Source: Candidatus Nealsonbacteria bacterium CG08_land_8_20_14_0_20_36_22 (lineage in GTDB: Bacteria > Patescibacteriota > Minisyncoccia > Minisyncoccales > GWA2-38-27). From it: DNA of 9,801 bases. The position numbers and the translations under genes are program-made. Under the pieces are notes generated by a model, which saw nothing but the letters and a program-made list of their open reading frames with translations, was not told the origin of the DNA and did no database searches. Position 1 is the first letter of the stretch, and each line of letters begins with the position of its first letter. Shown here in pieces: positions 6,683 through 9,801 of this stretch. The DNA is taken from positions 1 to 9,801 of the forward strand of contig PEYC01000060.1 in the NCBI GenBank assembly GCA_002774555.1, in the 5' to 3' direction.

Positions 6683-7396
6683 TAATTTGATTATTTTGTC
6701 TAATTTTCCTGACATTATTTTTTCAAGATTGTGCCAGGATTTTTTTATTCTATGGTCGGTTAGCCGATCTTGGGGGAAATTATAAGTCCTAATTTTCTCC
6801 GCTCTTTCCGCAGCATGGATCTGGGCGTTTCGGCTGCCGCTAATCTTTGATTGTTCTTCTGTTTTTTTTCTTTCTAAAAGACGAACCGCCAAAATCGCCA
6901 TAGCGTTTTCTTTGTTTTGTAAAAGATTTCTTTCATTTTGCGAACTGACAACTAAACCAGTCGGCAAATGAGTTACTCTCACTGCCGTCATCCTTTTATT
7001 AACATTTTGTCCTCCCGGACCAGAAGATTTATAGACATCTGTTTTAATTTCATCTGGTCTTAATTTAATTTCTGTTTCTTTGGGTTTTGGCAAAACAGCT
7101 ATTGTTGCCGTAGAGGTATGGATTCTTCCTAATTTTTCGGTCTTAGGTATTCTTTGAACTCTATGAACTCCTGCTTCACACTTCATCTGAGAGAAAACAT
7201 TTTCACCGGAAAGACTGAAAATAATTTCTTTATATCCGCCAATTTCTGTCGGATGAGCATCTAAAAGTTTTTGCTTCCATCCTTGAGAAAAAGCATATTT
7301 ACTATACATTCCATAAAGGTCTCCGACAAACAAAGCAGCTTCTTGGCCTCCGGTTCCAGCCCTGATTTCCATAATTATTGAGTTTTCTTCTGACAT
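6665..7396 (-). CDS. prfA: Peptide chain release factor 1, short form without domain 1
   Basis: Recognises UAA/UAG stop codons and triggers peptide release on the ribosome. 243 residues against ~360 for the family. It begins almost at the PCRF core (IIMEIRAGTGGQEAALF), so the N-terminal helical domain 1 (~100 residues) is absent. Key motifs are intact: PKT (84-86), the RF1-type PxT stop-codon recognition tripeptide, not the SPF of RF2; GRIHTSTAT (90-98); SSGPGGQNVNK (124-134), with the catalytic GGQ at 128-130; and RTYNFPQDRLTDHRI (203-217). The start is constrained: the rpmE stop (7398-7400) lies one base upstream on the minus strand, and upstream residues in this frame would belong to rpmE DNA. 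Therefore it is not a simple miscalled start. It lies directly behind rpmE, probably in the same transcript. Its 3' end overlaps the convergent transglycosylase gene by 18 bp. Assignment as RF1 rather than RF2 or RF-H is firm from PxT and the full decoding domain. Confidence 0.93.
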   Translation of the reverse strand: MSEENSIIMEIRAGTGGQEAALFVGDLYGMYSKYAFSQGWKQKLLDAHPTEIGGYKEIIFSLSGENVFSQMKCEAGVHRVQRIPKTEKLGRIHTSTATIAVLPKPKETEIKLRPDEIKTDVYKSSGPGGQNVNKRMTAVRVTHLPTGLVVSSQNERNLLQNKENAMAILAVRLLERKKTEEQSKISGSRNAQIHAAERAEKIRTYNFPQDRLTDHRIKKSWHNLEKIMSGKLDKIIKLLQSSL

Positions 7397-7397
7397 A

Positions 7398-7619
7398 TTA
7401 CTTTTTCTTTAATACTTTTTTCTTTGCTAATCTCTTTTTAAACCTTTCCACTCTTCCCAGGGTATCAATAAGTTTTTCTTTTCCAGTGTAAAATGGATGA
7501 CATTTTGAGCAAATCTCAACGTCAATAAACTCCTTTGTTGAGCCAATTGTAAAAGAATTTCCGCAAGCACAAGTTGCTCTTGCTTTTTCATAATATTTAG
7601 GGTGGATGTCTTTCTTCAT
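7398..7619 (-). CDS. rpmE: Ribosomal protein bL31, zinc-binding form
   Basis: Large-subunit protein of the central protuberance, 73 residues, normal size. It starts MKKDIHPKYY. The zinc-ribbon cysteines are present: Cys17 and Cys19 in CACG, Cys37 and Cys40 in CSKC (the C+ type), followed by HPFYTGKEKLIDTLGRVERFKKR, the typical L31 core, and a Lys-rich tail. It has its own promoter in the 80-bp divergent region, with an apparent transcript start only two or three bases before the ATG. prfA follows after one base; rpmE next to prfA is a common bacterial order. Confidence 0.96.
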   Translation of the reverse strand: MKKDIHPKYYEKARATCACGNSFTIGSTKEFIDVEICSKCHPFYTGKEKLIDTLGRVERFKKRLAKKKVLKKK

Positions 7620-7628
7620 AATATTTTA

Positions 7629-7657
7629 ATATTATCAAAATTCTTTTTAAAAATCAA
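7629..7657 (-). promoter_or_regulatory. Promoter of rpmE-prfA (minus strand)
   Basis: On the minus strand the -35 is TTGATT (7657-7652), then a 17-bp spacer, then the -10 TAATAT (7634-7629) with an extended TGA just before it. Nine bases separate the -10 from the ATG, so the transcript should be leaderless or carry a leader of two or three bases. Confidence 0.75.
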
Positions 7658-7661
7658 TGGC

Positions 7662-7690
7662 TTGATTTAGTTTTTAAATAATGATATATT
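7662..7690 (+). promoter_or_regulatory. Promoter of rpsB-tsf (plus strand)
   Basis: The -35 is TTGATT (7662-7667), then a 17-bp spacer ending in the extended element TGA, then the -10 TATATT (7685-7690). Nine bases separate it from the rpsB ATG, giving a predicted leader of zero to three bases. Its -35 lies only 4 bp from the -35 of the opposite promoter. Confidence 0.75.
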
Positions 7691-7699
7691 AAAAATATT

Positions 7700-8413
7700 A
7701 TGGTGGAAGAGAAAGAAAAAAATAAAAAAGATGAATTTGGGATTAACCCCGAGGAGATGGCTAATGCGGGTTTGCATTTTGGTCATCGGGCATCAAAGGT
7801 TCATCCAAAAATGAAACCCTATATTTTTGGGGTCAGAAACGCTGTTCATATTATTGATTTGGAAAAGACAACAGAAAAATTCAGAGAGGCCCTTGGCTTT
7901 ATCAAAAAACTTATTTCAGAAAATAAAACCCTGCTTTTTGTTGGTACAAAAGTTCAGGTAAAGGATATGGCGAGGGATGTTGCTAAAGAATGTGATTTGC
8001 CCTATATTATAGAAAGATGGCTTGGCGGAACTTTGACAAATTTTAAAACCATTGAAAAACGGTTAGAATATTTCAAAGAACTTGAAGGAAAAAAAGAAAA
8101 AGGTGAGCTTAAAAAATACACAAAAAAAGAACAGGCCAAAATAGACCATAAAATAAGGAATTTGGAAATTAAGTTTGGCGGGATTAAAAATATGGAGAAA
8201 CTTCCAGAGGCACTTTTTATCTTAGACATGAAAAAGGATAATTTGGCAATCAAGGAAGCTAAAAAGAAAGGGGTAAAGATTATTAGTATTGCTGATACCA
8301 ATGTTGACCCAACCTTAGCTGACTATCCAATTCCGGCAAATGACGACGCGATTTCGTCGGTTAAATATATTCTCGATAAAGTTAAAGAAGTAATACTTAA
8401 AGCGAAAAAATGA
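7700..8413 (+). CDS. rpsB: Ribosomal protein uS2
   Basis: Small-subunit protein, 237 residues, about the same as E. coli S2. Motifs: AGLHFGHR (23-30), HPKMKPYIFG (35-44), HIIDLEKT (50-57), ERWLGGTLTNFKTI in the centre, a Lys/Glu-rich coiled-coil hairpin after it, then ALFILDMKKDN, IADTNVDPT and IPANDDAISSV near the C-terminus. There are ~20 extra charged residues at the N-terminus before the conserved core (VEEKEKNKKDEFG). I keep the ATG at 7700 because it sits exactly nine bases from a consensus -10; the later ATG at 7757 would remove part of the leading helix. The stop overlaps the tsf start (ATGA), the classic rpsB-tsf pairing. Confidence 0.97.
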   Translation: MVEEKEKNKKDEFGINPEEMANAGLHFGHRASKVHPKMKPYIFGVRNAVHIIDLEKTTEKFREALGFIKKLISENKTLLFVGTKVQVKDMARDVAKECDLPYIIERWLGGTLTNFKTIEKRLEYFKELEGKKEKGELKKYTKKEQAKIDHKIRNLEIKFGGIKNMEKLPEALFILDMKKDNLAIKEAKKKGVKIISIADTNVDPTLADYPIPANDDAISSVKYILDKVKEVILKAKK

Positions 8414-8856
8414 TTTCTATAAAACAAATAAAACAATTAAGAGGGGAAACGGGCGTGTCTGTTTCAGAATGTAAAAAAGCCCTTGAAGAAGCAAAGGGGG
8501 ATTTTGAGAAAGCAAAAGATGTTTTAAGAAAATGGGGGAGAGAATTAGCAGGGAAGAAGGCGAAAAGAAAAGCTTGTTTAGGAATAGTTGATAGTTATAT
8601 TCATCCTGATAAAAGAATTGGAGCAATAATAGAATTACGGTGTGAAACAGATTTCGTCGCTAAATCAGACGACTTTAAGAACTTGGCTCACGAGCTTTGT
8701 TTACAGATTGCGGCCGTGGATCCTGAAGACAATTCTTTAATGTCTCATCCCTGGATTAAAGACGAGACCAAAACTATTAAAGATTTAATTAATGAGCATA
8801 TTGTTAAATTAGGCGAAAATATTACTGTAAAAAGATTTACGAGATATGAAATTTAA
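8410..8856 (+). CDS. tsf: Elongation factor Ts, very short form
   Basis: Nucleotide exchange factor for EF-Tu. 148 residues, against ~283 in E. coli and ~196 in Thermus. Residues 1-50 are the UBA-like N-terminal domain (KQLRGETGVSVSECKKALEE). Residues ~56-104 begin the core domain, with CETDFVAKSDDF (78-89), where Asp81 and Phe82 are the residues expected to enter EF-Tu and displace Mg2+. It ends in IVKLGENITVKRFTRYEI, as short EF-Ts do. Compared with Thermus EF-Ts from memory, about 45 residues between the first core helix and the final KxLxxxxIxxxGENI segment are missing, together with the second core subdomain and coiled coil of E. coli. By analogy with Thermus it may act as a dimer (inference). 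It overlaps the rpsB stop by 4 bp. Confidence 0.95.
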   Translation: MISIKQIKQLRGETGVSVSECKKALEEAKGDFEKAKDVLRKWGRELAGKKAKRKACLGIVDSYIHPDKRIGAIIELRCETDFVAKSDDFKNLAHELCLQIAAVDPEDNSLMSHPWIKDETKTIKDLINEHIVKLGENITVKRFTRYEI

Positions 8857-8859
8857 ACT

Positions 8860-9198
8860 ATGTTAGAACCAATTGCTATAATTATATTATTTATTGGTCT
8901 TATGGGTATGAGCGTGATTGTAATTCGAAAAATTCCGGTTCTTGCTGAATTGCCAACCCAACAGGTTAAGGAAACAAGCACTTTTGGAAAAATAAGAGAA
9001 AAAATTAGAAACAATAGATTTTTTAAATCTGTTTCTAAAGGAATTTTGTTGCAAAAAATACTTTCCAAAACAAGGATTTTTTTACTAAGAACAGATGATA
9101 AAACCAATAATTGGCTTATTCGTCTTCGCCAGAAATCTCTTAAAAATAGAAGTAAATTTTCCAATGACTTTTGGGAGAAAGTGAAAAAAGGGAAATAA
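8860..9198 (+). CDS. Small basic single-pass membrane protein, unknown function
   Basis: 112 residues, not recognised. One hydrophobic helix at about 4-22 is followed by RKIPVLAELP (23-32), and then a ~75-residue tail rich in Lys and Arg with several short amphipathic helices. By the positive-inside rule the tail should be cytoplasmic. The basic tail and the location 3 bp after tsf and 1 bp before tRNA-Thr suggest it is in the rpsB-tsf transcript, but a link to translation is only inference. No Shine-Dalgarno is seen. The opposite-strand open frame here (8853-9281) runs into the tRNA and looks like a shadow. Confidence 0.75.
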   Translation: MLEPIAIIILFIGLMGMSVIVIRKIPVLAELPTQQVKETSTFGKIREKIRNNRFFKSVSKGILLQKILSKTRIFLLRTDDKTNNWLIRLRQKSLKNRSKFSNDFWEKVKKGK

Positions 9199-9199
9199 T

Positions 9200-9271
9200 G
9201 CCGAGGTAGCTTAATAGAAGAGCAGCGGTTTTGTAAACCGCAGGTTGGAGGTGCAAGTCCTCTCCTCGGCT
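9200..9271 (+). tRNA. tRNA-Thr (anticodon UGU)
   Basis: 72 nt cloverleaf. The acceptor is GCCGAGG (9200-9206) with CCTCGGC (9264-9270). The D-stem is GCTT/GAGC (9209-9212, 9220-9223). The anticodon stem is GCGGT/ACCGC with loop TTTGTAA, anticodon TGT at 9232-9234. The T-stem is GGAGG/CCTCT. The discriminator is U (9271) and CCA is not encoded. The D-loop AATAGAA has A where G18 should be, and the T-loop TGCAAGT has G at position 55 in place of U. It starts one base after the preceding stop codon and so is probably processed from the rpsB-tsf transcript. Confidence 0.95.
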
Positions 9272-9272
9272 C

Positions 9273-9300
9273 TTGACACAAGTTTTGGGAAGAGTAAAAT
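9273..9300 (+). promoter_or_regulatory. rRNA operon promoter
   Basis: A perfect -35 TTGACA (9273-9278), a 16-bp spacer and a -10 TAAAAT (9295-9300), starting two bases after the tRNA 3' end. Initiation would be near 9307, giving a leader of ~180 nt before 16S. It has the strongest -35 in the window. Confidence 0.75.
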
Positions 9301-9322
9301 GGAAATTAGAAGAGATAAAAAT

Positions 9323-9370
9323 ATGGCAAAGAAGAAAGCAAAAAAGAAGAAAAAGTGTTGTTGTGGGTAG
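9323..9370 (+). CDS. Possible 15-residue Lys/Cys micro-ORF in the rRNA leader
   Basis: Reads MAKKKAKKKKKCCCG and ends TAG (9368-9370). An in-frame ATG at 9299 would add eight residues, but it overlaps the -10 of the rRNA promoter, so only the 9323 start would be in that transcript. AGAAGAGAT lies ~5-13 bases upstream. Low-complexity A-rich sequence makes a chance ORF quite possible. The run of three cysteines at the end is the only feature that looks non-random. Confidence 0.3.
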   Translation: MAKKKAKKKKKCCCG

Positions 9371-9404
9371 ATAAAGAAGATAAATAAAAGAAAAGGTTTA
9401 AAGG

Positions 9405-9427
9405 AATCAGGAGGTCTCTTCCTGATT
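9405..9427 (+). promoter_or_regulatory. rRNA leader hairpin (boxB-like)
   Basis: AATCAGGA (9405-9412) pairs exactly with TCCTGATT (9420-9427) around a 7-nt loop. It is followed by TTGTTCTTT, so alone it could be read as an intrinsic terminator. However, its position directly before a boxA motif in an rRNA leader fits the boxB-boxA order of antitermination leaders better. Confidence 0.6.
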
Positions 9428-9428
9428 T

Positions 9429-9441
9429 TGTTCTTTGAAAA
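9429..9441 (+). promoter_or_regulatory. boxA antitermination site of the rRNA leader
   Basis: TGTTCTTTGAAAA matches the boxA form found before 16S in many bacteria (for example Bacillus). NusB and S10 would bind it in the nascent RNA. It lies ~44 nt before the predicted 16S 5' end. Confidence 0.75.
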
Positions 9442-9484
9442 CTTAATAAAAATAATTTAGTTTTTTAGAGTTGTCCCGATAATT

Positions 9485-9801
<317 letters not shown>

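Noticed and set aside
3059..8413. Recoded UGA (glycine) as in Gracilibacteria/Absconditabacteria
   Set aside because: UGA ends the kinase, rplY and rpsB at expected lengths, each directly overlapping the next ATG, and no conserved protein here needs an internal UGA.
8853..9281. 142-residue open frame on the minus strand opposite the membrane-protein gene and tRNA
   Set aside because: It runs antisense through the tRNA gene and has no recognisable motif; the plus-strand frame has a clear membrane helix and operon spacing.

Overview
AT-rich, gene-dense bacterial window that looks like a Candidate Phyla Radiation (Patescibacteria) genome, most likely of Parcubacteria type. The reasons are an unusual 16S 5' end, very short versions of universal genes (RF1 without its N-terminal domain, a 148-residue EF-Ts), few Shine-Dalgarno sites, many overlapping starts and stops, and simple A-rich heptamer repeats that run into coding sequence. 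The taxonomy is an inference, not a database result. TGA is used as a stop (pfkB-like gene, rplY, rpsB), which argues against the recoded Gracilibacteria and Absconditabacteria code.

Layout. (1) 1-3861, plus strand, central carbon: phosphoenolpyruvate synthase (5' end outside the window), a PfkB-family sugar kinase, and a class II fructose/tagatose-bisphosphate aldolase whose start overlaps the kinase stop. Palindromic elements sit at the ends of the first and third genes. (2) 3904-6682, plus strand: a membrane-anchored six-cysteine protein of unknown function, a single-cluster ferredoxin, ribosomal protein L25/Ctc with an acidic tail, and a secreted coiled-coil protein with a lytic transglycosylase domain. 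(3) 6665-7619, minus strand: rpmE (L31) followed by a short prfA (RF1), which converges on and overlaps the transglycosylase gene. (4) 7620-7699: an 80-bp divergent promoter region with mirror symmetry. (5) 7700-9198, plus strand: rpsB, tsf and a small basic membrane protein. (6) 9200-9801: tRNA-Thr(UGU), an rRNA promoter, a leader with a tiny Lys/Cys ORF, a hairpin and a boxA antitermination site, and the first ~317 nt of 16S rRNA.

How the genes fit together. The left part gives a gluconeogenic/glycolytic cluster (pyruvate to PEP, sugar phosphorylation, aldol cleavage or condensation). The right part is translation machinery (L31, RF1, S2, EF-Ts, tRNA-Thr, 16S) placed around one compact bidirectional promoter. 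I see no mobile-element ORF, CRISPR array, or defence or toxin-antitoxin genes. The most unusual signals are the mirror-symmetric, apparently leaderless divergent promoter, the altered D-loop/T-loop contact in tRNA-Thr, the domain-1-less RF1, one repeat-derived decapeptide present in two unrelated proteins, and the micro-ORF in the rRNA leader.
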